From Moraxellaceae bacterium (lineage in GTDB: Bacteria; Pseudomonadota; Gammaproteobacteria; Pseudomonadales; Moraxellaceae), in NCBI GenBank assembly GCA_003543245.1, contig DPJB01000042.1, positions 112,226 through 142,899 on the forward strand: a stretch of DNA of 30,674 nucleotides, given 5' to 3'. Made by a program: the position numbers and the translations under genes. A model generated the notes under the pieces. It was given only the letters and a program-made list of their open reading frames with translations, was not told the DNA's origin and ran no database searches. Below, piece by piece: positions 7,721-15,680 of the stretch (position 1 is the stretch's first letter; each line of letters starts with the position of its first letter).

Positions 7721-9703
7721 TCAGACGACCAGCAATGGCATCGGGCAATCCATCAATGCCGCCACCACTCGCAACAGTTCATACTCTTCAAGATTCACCA
7801 TGGCATCCGCCAGCACCGCCGTCGCCGCCAGCTCCAGCACCAGACGACGATCATTCATTGGCAGTCCTGCCAGCGTCTGCACCTCCCTCGCCAACTGCGA
7901 GAAACGCGAGGAACCCACGGCTGGCAACTCAAGTACACGAGACGTTACCGTTCGCATCAGGCGAGCGTGGGTACGTTCCAGCTTCTCACCCGAGAGCCCG
8001 CCCGTGTGCAAGATAATCGCCAGCATCAGGGAGACCACCTCAATACAGTTTTCCAGCTTTACAGGTCTGGCCCTGACTGTCGTCAACAGCTGCTTTCGCA
8101 TCAGCATCAACAAGGCAAACTCAAACGTACTGATCCGCTTATCGAGTCGGGCAAACAGCTGAAGACGCGCAAAAAGTTCTTTTTGCTCAACCACAGACAG
8201 GACCTGAAGCCGAGGCAGGGCAAGCTCCGTCAATGGCAAGGCAAACCGGATGCTGAGCCCGTCAAGCTGGGTGTGCAGCTGCATTACCTCGCGCTCAAGC
8301 CCGGGCATACGTTCACGCAGAAATGCTGACAGATCCTGCGATGGCAAACCATTCTGCCTTGCCACCAGCGCAAACAGTAATGACTGTGCGCCCGTACTTG
8401 TTTGCAAGGCAGTCTTGATTGCCTCGGGCAAGCGCCGGTGCAGTTCGACGGCCGACGCCAGCTCTGCCGGGTTCACGGTTCCTGCGCGTGACAACAAGGT
8501 TATCGCCTGCGCAGACAGCTCCGGAGACACGCCACCAGCACTCACCGCACCCGCCATTGCTGCCACACCACCAGGCATCACATACGGTATTGCAGGAAGT
8601 TCATTGGTCACCAGCCCGGAGGCCCCCTCAACTGGTGCAAAGTCCTCCTGTACCCGGTCCGCCACACGCTCCTGGCGTTGTTGCAAGGCACGCTGCCTCA
8701 CCCTGCCCAGCGCCAGATACCCGGGGCCAATGATGCGAATACGGTCTTCCAGTGGCGGATGCGTTGCCAGCAGGGAAGATAGCTTCAGTGTTTCGCCAAA
8801 GCAGAGGTGACTCATGTCCTCGGCATGCAGATTGTGCAACCAGGAACGCTCGCTGCCATACATGATCTTGAGCAGCGCATTGGCCAATCCATCAGGGTTA
8901 CGTGTGAACTGCACACTGGACGCATCTGCCAGGAATTCGCGTTGCCGTGAAATTGCCGCCTTGATCAGGCGACCGAAAAATAGTCCGACATAACCAATCA
9001 ACCACAGCATCAGGCCGACGACAAAAAGATGAATGCTTCCACCACGACGATCTGATCGGCTGGATGAGCTACTGGAACTATCCCACGACATCCGCATCAT
9101 GAAGCCACCCATCTGGCCTATCGCGAGAATACCGGCGAGCAATGCCATCAAGCGAACATTGAGACGCATGTCGCCATTCAGGATATGGCTGAACTCATGC
9201 CCCGCCACTGCCTGCATCTCATCGCGATCAAATGCCTCCAGTGCGCCGCGAGTCACCACCATGACGGTATCGTCCAGCGTCAGACCCGCCACAAAGGCGT
9301 TAATACCCGTCTCCCTGTCCATGACATAAACCTGTGGAGGACGGACCCCCGAGGCAATGGCCATTTCATCCACGACATTGATCAGGCGACGCTCATTATC
9401 ATCCATCGTGGCAAAATCAACCCGTCGTGCCCCGACCATTTCTGCAAGGGCACTCCCGCCACCACGCAACTTCAGGTATTCAAGAACGCTGCCACCAACA
9501 ATCAGCATCAGCGTGCCAATCACGGCCTGCGATGACCAGGTGTGCCATATCAGGTCGCCACCTGGCGCCACGCCGAACAACTGCAACAACACGTAGAACG
9601 CAAGATTCACGGCAAAAACAATGAGCACCACGGCGCACAGAAAATAGAAAAGCAAACGCCCGGTCTGTCGCCGGGCGCTTGCCTGATGCTCGAAGAAATT
9701 CAT
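7721..9703 (-). CDS. M48-family membrane zinc metalloprotease with long C-terminal extension
   Basis: HtpX-related membrane protease of 660 residues. Two N-terminal hydrophobic segments (about 17-45 and 57-73) are followed by the protease domain: HEFSH (169-173) gives the zinc-binding HExxH motif, and REFLAD (256-260, Glu257) the third ligand. Further hydrophobic segments lie at about 185-203 and 224-245, separated by a serine run (209-215). HtpX itself is about 290 residues; this protein continues for some 330 more, largely helical in appearance, ending in a region (TAVLADAMVNLEEYELLRVV) that resembles TerB-like domains. It follows lemA by 18 bases, a pairing often seen for M48 proteases. 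The start lacks a good ribosome site, suggesting coupling to lemA. It probably takes part in membrane protein quality control. Confidence 0.9.
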   Translation of the reverse strand: MNFFEHQASARRQTGRLLFYFLCAVVLIVFAVNLAFYVLLQLFGVAPGGDLIWHTWSSQAVIGTLMLIVGGSVLEYLKLRGGGSALAEMVGARRVDFATMDDNERRLINVVDEMAIASGVRPPQVYVMDRETGINAFVAGLTLDDTVMVVTRGALEAFDRDEMQAVAGHEFSHILNGDMRLNVRLMALLAGILAIGQMGGFMMRMSWDSSSSSSSRSDRRGGSIHLFVVGLMLWLIGYVGLFFGRLIKAAISRQREFLADASSVQFTRNPDGLANALLKIMYGSERSWLHNLHAEDMSHLCFGETLKLSSLLATHPPLEDRIRIIGPGYLALGRVRQRALQQRQERVADRVQEDFAPVEGASGLVTNELPAIPYVMPGGVAAMAGAVSAGGVSPELSAQAITLLSRAGTVNPAELASAVELHRRLPEAIKTALQTSTGAQSLLFALVARQNGLPSQDLSAFLRERMPGLEREVMQLHTQLDGLSIRFALPLTELALPRLQVLSVVEQKELFARLQLFARLDKRISTFEFALLMLMRKQLLTTVRARPVKLENCIEVVSLMLAIILHTGGLSGEKLERTHARLMRTVTSRVLELPAVGSSRFSQLAREVQTLAGLPMNDRRLVLELAATAVLADAMVNLEEYELLRVVAALMDCPMPLLVV

Positions 9704-9721
9704 GTCAGCGCAATTACGCTA

Positions 9722-10309
9722 TCAGAAGCCAACACGAACGGGCTGGCGTGCTTCAATATTCGGAATCTGAAGCTGTGTCGCTTGTGGAAAACCAAAAGCA
9801 CCGGCAACAAAGAAGTTGGGAAACTTCTCGCGATGAATGTTGTACTCCATGACAGCATCATTGAATGCCTGCCGGGCAAAACCCACGCGATTCTCAGTGG
9901 ATGCCAGCTCTTCCATCAGCTGCTGCATGGTTTCATTGGCCTTAAGATCCGGATAGTTTTCTGACACTGCCAGCAGACGGCCCAACGAAGCACCAAGCAC
10001 GCCTTCAGCCTGCGCCAGCAACGCCATCTTGCCCGGATCTTCCACCGCTGCCGCAGCAGCCTTCTCTGCCGACACTGCCTGGCTGCGCGCAGCAATCACG
10101 TTGGTCAGCGTTTCCTTTTCATGGGCCATGTAAGCCTTGGCTGTTTCCACCAGATTGGGAATCAGCTCATAGCGACGCTGCAACTGCACATCAATCTGCG
10201 CAAAGGCATTCTTGAACCGGTTCCGGTGCGTGACCAACCGATTGAATATGCCGACAAAGAACCACGCAATCAGCGCCAGCACACCCACAAACAATAGCAA
10301 ACCCATCAT
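9722..10309 (-). CDS. lemA: LemA family protein
   Basis: LemA-family protein of 195 residues with one N-terminal membrane segment (about 3-20) and a helical domain. The family core FNRLVTHRNRFKNAFAQIDVQLQRRYELIPNLVET and the later VSENYPDLKAN...ENRVGFARQAFNDAVMEYN are clear. The biochemical role is not known; it is inferred to work with the M48 protease encoded 18 bases downstream. I place the start at the ATG at 10309, which follows GGAG at good spacing; an ATG 30 bases further out has no ribosome site. The name follows the Listeria LemA antigen family and implies no link with the LemA sensor kinase of Pseudomonas. Confidence 0.9.
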   Translation of the reverse strand: MMGLLLFVGVLALIAWFFVGIFNRLVTHRNRFKNAFAQIDVQLQRRYELIPNLVETAKAYMAHEKETLTNVIAARSQAVSAEKAAAAAVEDPGKMALLAQAEGVLGASLGRLLAVSENYPDLKANETMQQLMEELASTENRVGFARQAFNDAVMEYNIHREKFPNFFVAGAFGFPQATQLQIPNIEARQPVRVGF

Positions 10310-10420
10310 ATCCCACTCCCTCAGGTACCCAAAAACCATGACCTTATGTCGACCAACACTATCAGCGCAGACCCCGTCCTTCCAGTATGTCCGTCACGAA
10401 ATCCGCATACCCTGACGGCG

Positions 10421-11326
10421 TCAGAAGGTCAGCCGGTACAAGAAGTAGTGATCAAGAAGCAGGACGAAAAACAGCAGAAAGAGATAGGTGATCGAAAAAC
10501 CGAAGGTCTTCATCGGCACTTTCGGGTCATTCCGGAACTTCAACCTGACCGCATAAACCAGGAAGATCGCACTCAGTACCGTTGAGCCGGCAAGGTAGAT
10601 CAAGCCGCTCATACCGGTCAGGTAAGGAAGCAACGCAATCACAAACAGAATCACGGTGTAGAGCAGGACTGCGGTCTTGGTGAACTCCAGTCCATGCGTC
10701 ACCGGCAACATCGGGATGTCTGCCTTGGCATACTCATCACGCCGATGAATGGCCAGAGCCCAGAAATGCGGAGGCGTCCAGGCAAAGATGATCAGCACCA
10801 GCAGCAAGGCATGTGGATGTACCTCGCCAGTGACAGCCGTCCAGCCAAGCAGCGGCGGAATGGCACCCGCAAGGCCGCCAATCACAATATTCTGGGGGGT
10901 CGCACGCTTCAGCCACAGGGTGTAGATGAATGCATAACCGATGATGCCGAAAAAGGTCAGCACTGCCGTCAGGCGATTGATGAAGACATCCAGGATAACC
11001 AGGGATGCGAGCCCAAGCACCGCGGCAAACACCAGTGCCGCACGTGTATTAACCCTGCCCTGAACCAGCGGACGCTTGTGGGTACGCGCCATGATGGCAT
11101 CAATGCGCTGATCCATGATCTGGTTGATCACGGCAGACGCCATCATCGCCAGAGCCATGCCAAGAGAGCCCAGAATCAGCACGCGCCATGGCACCATGCC
11201 TGGTGTTGCCAGGAACATCCCGATGACCGCAGTGACCATGAGCAGGGCAACCACGCCAGGCTTGGTGAGTTCCCAATAGGCACGCCACAGTGGCAGAACC
11301 GGCTTCTCGACAGCAGCTGTCGTCAT
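10421..11326 (-). CDS. ctaB: Protoheme IX farnesyltransferase (heme O synthase)
   Basis: UbiA-type membrane prenyltransferase of 301 residues that adds a farnesyl group to heme b to make heme O. The prenyl-diphosphate/Mg motif N-x3-D-x3-D-x2-M-x-R-T-x2-R-P spans residues 68-86 (Asn68, Asp72, Asp76, Arg81). Multiple hydrophobic segments follow, and HFWALAIHRRDEYAKADIPMLPV matches the second conserved loop. The ATG at 11326 overlaps the ctaA stop (ATGA) and follows AGGA; upstream in-frame sequence is shadow. It is the last gene of the SURF1-ctaA-ctaB chain. Its product is the substrate of CtaA. Also called cyoE. Confidence 0.95.
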   Translation of the reverse strand: MTTAAVEKPVLPLWRAYWELTKPGVVALLMVTAVIGMFLATPGMVPWRVLILGSLGMALAMMASAVINQIMDQRIDAIMARTHKRPLVQGRVNTRAALVFAAVLGLASLVILDVFINRLTAVLTFFGIIGYAFIYTLWLKRATPQNIVIGGLAGAIPPLLGWTAVTGEVHPHALLLVLIIFAWTPPHFWALAIHRRDEYAKADIPMLPVTHGLEFTKTAVLLYTVILFVIALLPYLTGMSGLIYLAGSTVLSAIFLVYAVRLKFRNDPKVPMKTFGFSITYLFLLFFVLLLDHYFLYRLTF

Positions 11327-12354
11327 GACTTTTTTTCCTGTCCGAGACTGTAGACCAGAGTGACCAGCACCTGCAGCAACAGCAGGGCAACCACATTGTG
11401 TGTGACCGCCACCGCCAGCGGCAGATTGAAAATCACATTGGAAATACCCAGCACCACCTGGATCAGCAGCCCTGCCCCCAGAAACAGGGAGAAGCGCCGA
11501 TAACGCGAGCCGCCCGCACGGAACCAGAGCAGCAAGGCCATGACCACCAGCAAGGCTGCCGTCGTCCATGCGCCAATGCGATGCGCCACATGAATCGTGA
11601 CTTTCTCATCCGGCGCCAGATGCGGGGCAAACTCATACGATGTGCCGGCATAGGTATGAATGGCAAAGGCATCACGCACGTCCAGCATCTGCATCCAGCC
11701 ATCCTGACAAACCGGTAATGCCGTGCAGACCGTGGCGGCATAATTGGACGCCGTCCATCCTCCCAGTGCAATTTGCAGCACCAGCACCAGCAAAGACAGG
11801 ACAGCCAGCGGCCGTAAGCCCGCAGCTGCCATATTGCCAGACGACCTCAGGAACGGAGACAGACGCACCACCAGCAGCACAATGGTGGTGAACGTGGCAA
11901 AACCGAACAGCAGGTGCCCGGTCACCACTGGCGGGAAAAGCTTCATGGTCACGGTCCAGGCACCAAAGGCCCCCTGCAGACAGACCATGAACAGCAGGAA
12001 TACGGCATGCCTGACCGGAATGTCCTTTTCGTGGCGGGCGGCCCACAAGGCAATACCCGCCATGAAAATGCACAAAAGACCGATGGTCTTGGCAAAATGC
12101 CGATGAATCATTTCCGGCCAGGCTTTCTCAGCAGAAAAAGGGCTATCGGGATACAGGGCCTGGCCCTGTTCGATAGCCTGCAGCGACAGCGGAACCGTAA
12201 TTGAGCCGTAACAGGTAGGCCAGTCCGGGCACCCCAGTCCTGCGTCCTCAAGACGGGTCCAGGCACCAAGCGCCACTACGGTTGCGGTGATCAAAACACT
12301 GATTACCGCCAGTCTCGTCAACCAGAGACGTGAGGTTGAAATCGGGTTAGCCAA
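11323..12354 (-). CDS. ctaA: Heme A synthase (Cox15/CtaA)
   Basis: Membrane monooxygenase of 343 residues that oxidises the C8 methyl of heme O to a formyl group, giving heme A for the aa3 oxidase. About eight hydrophobic segments are visible. Heme-ligand candidates include His84 and His86 (MIHRHFAK), and the matching HVAHRIGAW in the second half reflects the internal duplication of the family. Cysteine pairs CPDWPTC (42-48) and CTALPVC lie in outer loops. The start is a TTG at 12354 inside the end of the preceding gene, with AAGG about ten bases upstream; no ATG is suitably placed. It overlaps genes on both sides. Confidence 0.94.
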   Translation of the reverse strand: MANPISTSRLWLTRLAVISVLITATVVALGAWTRLEDAGLGCPDWPTCYGSITVPLSLQAIEQGQALYPDSPFSAEKAWPEMIHRHFAKTIGLLCIFMAGIALWAARHEKDIPVRHAVFLLFMVCLQGAFGAWTVTMKLFPPVVTGHLLFGFATFTTIVLLVVRLSPFLRSSGNMAAAGLRPLAVLSLLVLVLQIALGGWTASNYAATVCTALPVCQDGWMQMLDVRDAFAIHTYAGTSYEFAPHLAPDEKVTIHVAHRIGAWTTAALLVVMALLLWFRAGGSRYRRFSLFLGAGLLIQVVLGISNVIFNLPLAVAVTHNVVALLLLQVLVTLVYSLGQEKKS

Positions 12355-12982
12355 TTCGGGATGCCTTCAGCAGCTTTTTGAGGTCATTGAGAACATCCTC
12401 GGCCTTGATGACCGATGTCTTCTCGTCCACTTCCGGACCATAGGTCAGCATGAGCCAGCCCATTGGATCCATGACAAACAGATTGCCGGCACTCGCCGCA
12501 TTTGCCAGTACCCTGGCCAGAGTCTGATCAATATCGCCGGCAGCCGCTTCCACGCGCGCAAAGTCAGCAAACTCCTTGCCAAGCAACGCTTCGGTTTCAG
12601 GCGCAAGCGCAGATGTCAGCACGATCAGCGGCTTTACGCGTTCTGATTCCTTGCCCAGCGCCTTGCGAATCTGGCGCATCTGGAACAGCCGGTTGCGACA
12701 AGCCTGCCCGCACTGCTCAGGCATTACATAAAGCAGCCACCAGTTGGCCTTCACAAAGTCTGCAGTGACTGCCGTACCATCCTGACCACGTGCCTTGAAC
12801 CCTGCAAACGCAGCAGGCGGATCAATCAGTTGCCCGTTATTGGTCTTGCCGCCCTGATACCAGCCCAGCTTGTATGCCAGATCGCCCACTACAAACGGCA
12901 CCACAAAGGTTGCCAGCAGCAGCAACAGCAGCAGACGGTTTTTCTTCACCTGGGCAGGCGATACCGGTACTTGATCATTCAT
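12347..12982 (-). CDS. Sco-like membrane-anchored thioredoxin-fold protein of the cox assembly cluster
   Basis: Protein of 211 residues with one N-terminal membrane anchor (about 16-34) and a periplasmic domain. Cys91 and Cys95 (CGQAC) form a CxxxC motif like that of Sco copper chaperones. The usual distal histidine of Sco is absent; I see no histidine anywhere in the protein. Its place between SURF1 and ctaA is shared with Pseudomonas-type clusters, where it is annotated as hypothetical. A role in oxidase copper-site assembly or thiol reduction is inference. The ATG at 12982 overlaps the SURF1 stop (ATGA), and its end overlaps ctaA by 8 bases. Confidence 0.85.
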   Translation of the reverse strand: MNDQVPVSPAQVKKNRLLLLLLLATFVVPFVVGDLAYKLGWYQGGKTNNGQLIDPPAAFAGFKARGQDGTAVTADFVKANWWLLYVMPEQCGQACRNRLFQMRQIRKALGKESERVKPLIVLTSALAPETEALLGKEFADFARVEAAAGDIDQTLARVLANAASAGNLFVMDPMGWLMLTYGPEVDEKTSVIKAEDVLNDLKKLLKASRIG

Positions 12983-13740
12983 CTTTCAGGATCACCATTC
13001 TTGCGCAAATTCACCACCAGCAACACCACCAGTACTGCCAGTGCCAGACTGAACCACTGAAAGGCATAGGCCCGATGTTTTTCCGGCACCATGCCAAGGC
13101 GCGCAGCCGGCGCCCACTCCCGCACAAAGCCATCCGGAGACGTAGCGTCCAGCCTTACTACAAAGGGCTGCAATTCTACCCCAAGCGCCGCCGAGAGTTC
13201 CGGAATATCAAGGCGGGAGACACGTACAGGCTTGCGTGTGTAATCCGGCTTGCCCACCGTGAAAAAATCCGAAGGGTATGCCACGGTCCCGCCAACCTGC
13301 AGCGAGCTGGCTACAGCCACTTCCGGCAACTGCTGCACATCCTGACCAACCGGCACCCATCCACGATTGACGAGCACCCCCGCATGACCGCTGCCCGGCA
13401 GAAACACGGTATACACATGAAAACCGGCCTGCGGCCCCCGCATCTGGTTTTCCAGAAATACCTGCCGGCCATTGTCCCAGTGCCCGACCACCACAACCTT
13501 GCGGTCCTCTAAATCCTGCAACGCCAGCAATGCATCCAGCGGCAATGCTGGCGCCTGGATACGTGCCTCATAACGACTGGTCATCAGCGCCTTTTCATCA
13601 GCCCGGCCCAGTTGCCACATGCCCAGACGACAAAAGAACAGGATGCCCGCCAGCGCCAGCAGCAGGGCCCACACAGGCGGAGACCATACCCTTGAACCAA
13701 GAGCCAGACGCAATTCCTTCGTGAGCAAGCCCGCCATCAT
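12979..13740 (-). CDS. SURF1 family cytochrome oxidase assembly protein
   Basis: SURF1/Shy1-type assembly factor of 253 residues, thought to help heme A insertion into subunit I. It has the family layout: an N-terminal membrane helix (about 23-38), a periplasmic domain, and a C-terminal helix (about 227-246, AFQWFSLALAVLVVLLVV). Conserved blocks include GMWQLGRADEK (40-50), VGHWDNGRQVFLENQ and VNRGWVP. The start ATG at 13740 follows GGGAG. It is the first gene of the overlapping SURF1-CxxxC-ctaA-ctaB chain. Only 37 bases separate it from the divergent DUF2909 gene. Confidence 0.93.
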   Translation of the reverse strand: MMAGLLTKELRLALGSRVWSPPVWALLLALAGILFFCRLGMWQLGRADEKALMTSRYEARIQAPALPLDALLALQDLEDRKVVVVGHWDNGRQVFLENQMRGPQAGFHVYTVFLPGSGHAGVLVNRGWVPVGQDVQQLPEVAVASSLQVGGTVAYPSDFFTVGKPDYTRKPVRVSRLDIPELSAALGVELQPFVVRLDATSPDGFVREWAPAARLGMVPEKHRAYAFQWFSLALAVLVVLLVVNLRKNGDPER

Positions 13741-13777
13741 TTACACTCCCGGGTCTGTTCAATCATTGGTGAAGGCC

Positions 13778-14017
13778 ATGTGGATCAAGATTATCGTCGT
13801 ATTCGCTATGCTGGCGGTGCTGTTCAACCTGTTCAAGGCACTCTCGCATCTGGTGCGGGGCGACAAGACCGATTCCGAGAAAGTCCTCAAATCCCTGATC
13901 TGGCGACTGGTATTCACCATCGCGTTACTCGTGAGCCTCTACGCCGCCTCGTATTTCGGCCTGATCGCCCCTCACGGCCTGCCTCAGGTTGCTCCACCCT
14001 CCGCGCCAGCACCCTGA
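13778..14017 (+). CDS. DUF2909 twin-transmembrane protein
   Basis: Protein of 79 residues with two hydrophobic segments (about 3-19 and 42-64) around a short charged loop, and a proline/alanine-rich tail. The sequence WIKIIVVFAMLAVLFNLFKAL and the loop GDKTDSEKVLKSLIWR match the DUF2909 family, commonly found inside cytochrome oxidase clusters. Its function is not known; assembly or stability of the oxidase is a guess from context. The ATG at 13778 has GTGAAGG just upstream. It is read against both neighbours: convergent with ctaE and divergent from SURF1. Confidence 0.88.
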   Translation: MWIKIIVVFAMLAVLFNLFKALSHLVRGDKTDSEKVLKSLIWRLVFTIALLVSLYAASYFGLIAPHGLPQVAPPSAPAP

Positions 14018-14038
14018 ACCCCGGCATTGGCCACATGC

Positions 14039-14066
14039 AAAAAAGCCCGGATAACCGGGCTTTTTT
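14039..14066. terminator. Bidirectional terminator between ctaE and the DUF2909 gene
   Basis: AAAAAAGCCCGG and CCGGGCTTTTTT form a 12-bp stem with an ATAA loop in the 71-base gap between two convergent genes. T tracts exist in both directions, so it can end both transcripts. Confidence 0.9.
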
Positions 14067-14088
14067 GTGCGTCCTGCACCAGCAGTAA

Positions 14089-15018
14089 TCAGAACCAGTA
14101 AACCACCAGGAACAGGAACAGCCAGACCACATCCACAAAATGCCAGTACCATGCGGCAGCCTCAAAGGCAAAGTGGTTGTCCGCGGTAAAGTGCCCCTTG
14201 GCCGAACGCACCAGCATGACAATCAGCATGATCGTACCGATGGTCACATGCATGCCATGAAAACCGGTCAGCATGAAGAACGTCGAACCATAAATACCTG
14301 ACTTCAGTGTCAGACCCATCTCGGTGTAGGCATGAATGTACTCCTCCACCTGCAACCCAAGAAAAGCGATACCCAGCACACACGTGACAGCCAGGAACTT
14401 CAGCAGGCGGGCACGATTACCAACCAGCAGGGCATGATGAGCCACGGTCAGTGTCACGGAGGATGTCACCAGCAGAATGGTGTTGATGAAGGGCAAGCCC
14501 CACGGGCTCATGGCTTCAGTCGTCATGCCTGCAGGCGTTTTTACCAGTGGCCACATGGCCTGGAACTCTGGCCACAGCACTTCATGGGTCATCATGCCGC
14601 GCGCGCCCTCTCCACCAAGCCAAGGCACTACCAGCCAGCGGGCATAGAACATCGCACCGAAAAAGGCAGCGAAGAACATGACTTCGGAAAAGATGAACCA
14701 GGTCATGCCCTGACGATAGGAACGATCCATCTGCGCCGAATTCATGTTGGACATGGATTCACGCGCAGTATCACGGAACCAGACAAACATCAGGGTCAGA
14801 ATCCCGATGAGGCCGATCGGGAACAGGAAGTTGAGCGTTCCCTTGTTGCCCAAGCCTCTGGAAAGATCCGTTACACCATGGCTCTGGATAAAATTGGCGG
14901 CACCCAGAACCAGAATGAACAGGATGAAGGAGCCGAGGAAAGGCCATGGGCTTGATGCCGGCACATAGTAGCTGGTCGGCTTCTGGCCGGGTGCCACGGG
15001 ACTGTGATTTGCAGACAT
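14089..15018 (-). CDS. ctaE: Cytochrome c oxidase subunit III
   Basis: Subunit III of the aa3-type oxidase, 309 residues and seven predicted membrane segments. It carries no metal but stabilises the proton-pumping core. Family blocks include RQGMTWFIFSEVMFFAAFFGAMFYARW (the conserved membrane glutamate of subunit III), GLQVEEYIHAY, GIYGSTFFMLTGFHGMHV and WYWHFVDVVWLFLFLVVYW at the C-terminus. The ATG at 15018 follows GGGAG. It is the last gene of the ctaC-ctaD-ctaG-ctaE operon, 25 bases after ctaG. It is somewhat longer than mitochondrial subunit III because of an extended N-terminal region and a loop after helix III. Confidence 0.95.
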   Translation of the reverse strand: MSANHSPVAPGQKPTSYYVPASSPWPFLGSFILFILVLGAANFIQSHGVTDLSRGLGNKGTLNFLFPIGLIGILTLMFVWFRDTARESMSNMNSAQMDRSYRQGMTWFIFSEVMFFAAFFGAMFYARWLVVPWLGGEGARGMMTHEVLWPEFQAMWPLVKTPAGMTTEAMSPWGLPFINTILLVTSSVTLTVAHHALLVGNRARLLKFLAVTCVLGIAFLGLQVEEYIHAYTEMGLTLKSGIYGSTFFMLTGFHGMHVTIGTIMLIVMLVRSAKGHFTADNHFAFEAAAWYWHFVDVVWLFLFLVVYWF

Positions 15019-15043
15019 TCGTGTGTCTCCCTTTCATGCAGGC

Positions 15044-15628
15044 TCAGCGGGATGCTGCTTTGGCCTGCTCTGTCATGTTGTAGAATTTATAAGAAAGCGT
15101 GACTGTCCTGATGTGCTTCGGAAGTGCCGGATCGACATAAAAAATCATCGGCATGGACTTCTCTGCACCTCCCTCCAGACGCTGCTCCGCAAAACAGAAG
15201 CACTCCGTCTTCTTGAAATACTGCGCCGCTTCATTGGGCGAAATGGACGGGATAGCACGCCCCGTCATCGCACCGCCGTCGCGATTTTTCACAAAAAACA
15301 TCGTTCTTGTGATTTCGCCCGGGTGAACCTCCACCGCAGGCCTTTCATACCGGAAATCCCAGGGCAGTGCCATGTCGGTATCAACAAGGAACTCCACTGT
15401 CACTGTTCGTGCCATGTCAGTCGCAACCGGAGCTGCCGCCGCCTGGCTCGATGTCTTGCCATTGAGGCCCGTAATTTCGCAAAAGGCATCATACAGCGGC
15501 GGCATCACGAACACGGCAAACACAAACATGCCAACCACCACCAAACCCAGTCTTACCAGAAGACGACGGTTTTTTTCGGTAGTGCTGTCAGTACTGCTCC
15601 TGCTGCTTTCGTGATTCTCGCCGCTCAT
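15044..15628 (-). CDS. ctaG: Cytochrome c oxidase assembly protein CtaG (Cox11)
   Basis: Copper chaperone that delivers copper to the CuB site of subunit I. It has 194 residues: one membrane helix (about 23-44) and a periplasmic domain. The copper-binding pair Cys143-Phe-Cys145 lies in the ECFCF motif, and a further conserved cysteine, Cys50, sits just after the helix. The conserved RAIPSISPNEAAQYFKKTECFCF block is complete. I place the start at the ATG at 15628 (GAG seven bases upstream); two TTG codons just before it are possible but weaker. It lies between ctaD and ctaE, the usual order. Confidence 0.94.
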   Translation of the reverse strand: MSGENHESSRSSTDSTTEKNRRLLVRLGLVVVGMFVFAVFVMPPLYDAFCEITGLNGKTSSQAAAAPVATDMARTVTVEFLVDTDMALPWDFRYERPAVEVHPGEITRTMFFVKNRDGGAMTGRAIPSISPNEAAQYFKKTECFCFAEQRLEGGAEKSMPMIFYVDPALPKHIRTVTLSYKFYNMTEQAKAASR

Positions 15629-15680
15629 CAACAACTCGACATTGCACAGTGGAGCATCCCTGCTCTCGTCACACTACGTC

